Positions 63,319 to 64,000 of a DNA stretch of 64,000 bases are shown one piece after another (position 1 is the first letter of the stretch; each line of letters starts with the position of its first letter). Position numbers and translations under genes: made by a program. The DNA lies in NCBI GenBank assembly GCA_035968315.1, contig JAVYIN010000011.1, positions 1-64,000 of the forward strand, read 5' to 3'. The notes beneath the pieces are model-generated. The model saw only the letters and a list, made by a program, of their open reading frames with translations. It searched no databases and had not been told where the DNA came from. The stretch comes from Nitrospira sp. Lineage in GTDB: Bacteria; Nitrospirota; Nitrospiria; Nitrospirales; Nitrospiraceae.

Positions 63319-64000
63319 ATGAAATTTGAATTAGCAGTCACCGTTCGCGAACAAGCCGGGAAGGGTGCCGCGCGCCAATTGCGGCGGAGCGGTCAAGTGC
63401 CCGCAGTGCTTTATGGCCAAGGGGAGTGTGTGTTATTGACCGTCAATCCAGACGAATTGGTCAAAATTCTCAAGTCCCATGCCGGCAGTTCCGCCTTGCT
63501 TGCCTTGACGGTGAACGGGGCCAAGACCAAGCCGAACCGCAACGCCTTGATCCGCGATTACCAGGTCGATCCCATTACGGGCAGCCTATTGCACGCAGAC
63601 TTATTTGAGATATCGATGGACAAGCCGATTCGCGTGAAGGTGCCGGTGCATGTGGTTGGCGCGGTGCCTGCCGGGGTGAAGGAAGGCGGCGTGTTGCATC
63701 ACCATGTACGTGACCTGCACATCGAATGTTTGCCGGCAGTCTTGCCGGATCAGATTGAAGTCGATGCGTCTTCTTTGGGGATTAGCCAAGGGCTTCACCT
63801 GAAAGACCTCGCCAAGGTCGAAGGGGTTCGATTCTTGGACGATGCCGACCAGATGATTGTGAGCGTGGCGGCGCCGATTTCCGATGCCAAGCTGGAAGCG
63901 CTCTTGACGGCCGGCGCGGGCGGACCAGCCGAAACGGAAGTTGCAGCCAAGGGGAAAGAGGCTGGTGAAGGCGCGGAAGCTGGGAAAGCCGGCGCTGCGG
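63319..64000 (+). CDS. rplY: 50S ribosomal protein L25/general stress protein Ctc, 3' end outside window
   Basis: At least 227 residues, open at the right edge. The N-terminal L25 domain (LAVTVREQAGKGAARQLRRSG, AVLYG) binds 5S rRNA. A C-terminal TL5-type beta domain follows (VPVHVVGAVPAGVKEGG). From about residue 205 the chain is Ala/Gly/Glu-rich. The start ATG 63319 has GGAGG 6 nt upstream. It is probably in one operon with prs; pth often follows but is not visible. Confidence 0.93.
   Translation, partial: MKFELAVTVREQAGKGAARQLRRSGQVPAVLYGQGECVLLTVNPDELVKILKSHAGSSALLALTVNGAKTKPNRNALIRDYQVDPITGSLLHADLFEISMDKPIRVKVPVHVVGAVPAGVKEGGVLHHHVRDLHIECLPAVLPDQIEVDASSLGISQGLHLKDLAKVEGVRFLDDADQMIVSVAAPISDAKLEALLTAGAGGPAETEVAAKGKEAGEGAEAGKAGAA

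Overview
The window is a high-GC bacterial chromosome segment with tightly packed genes. No rRNA, tRNA, CRISPR array, integrase or transposase was recognised. The mix of hopanoid and carotenoid genes, PilZ/YajQ c-di-GMP genes, an unusual S-adenosylmethionine decarboxylase-like protein, a phosphonate-lipid-type cluster and a near-complete dcw cluster suggests a Nitrospirota (Nitrospira-like) organism. That assignment comes from remembered gene content, not from a database search.

Layout. 1-2.9 kb (minus): an isoprenoid block with a CruF-like carotenoid protein (cut by the window edge), HpnA and IspA. 3-10.4 kb (plus, one small minus gene): mostly small unknown proteins, including Cys-rich proteins, a lipoprotein, DUF2914 and DUF1499 proteins, then the SpeD-like protein, an SCP2 protein and the ribosome GTPase RbgA. 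10.5-15.6 kb (minus): a TetR / membrane-fusion / RND efflux operon. 15.7-17.9 kb (minus): two PilZ or PilZ-like proteins and two tandem secreted paralogues. 18.0-23.5 kb (plus): split phosphonopyruvate decarboxylase, AEP transaminase, a cytidylyltransferase, a CDP-alcohol phosphotransferase and a flippase-like membrane protein. I read this as a route to a 2-aminoethylphosphonate lipid or glycan, with PEP mutase not in view. 23.5-27.9 kb: a PilZ gene, then a patch that looks foreign, with an intact antitoxin beside a broken ParE-like toxin, a small membrane protein and a XamI-type restriction-modification pair. 28.1-33.0 kb: CstA, YajQ, a BNR-repeat lipoprotein and a secreted repeat protein.

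33.3-54.3 kb (plus) is the cell-wall and division cluster: rsmH-ftsL-ftsI-murE-murF-mraY-murD-ftsW-murG-murC-murB-ddl-ftsQ-ftsA-ftsZ, then pgeF-yggS-proC-yggT-divIVA. Many genes overlap by 1-8 bases, so they are probably translationally coupled. The cluster starts at a strong sigma70-type promoter with three 10-bp MraZ-like boxes, but mraZ is not next to it. 54.4-64 kb holds a serine hydrolase, pgsA, pilC-pilS-pilR, ispE, prs and the start of the L25/Ctc gene.

Two kinds of non-coding structure stand out. (1) Seven spacers carry arrays of degenerate 7-bp units. At least five are palindromic, and six lie between co-directional neighbouring genes. (2) Three copies of a roughly 110-nt element have a conserved core of about 72 nt enclosed by long terminal stems whose sequence differs in each copy while pairing is kept.
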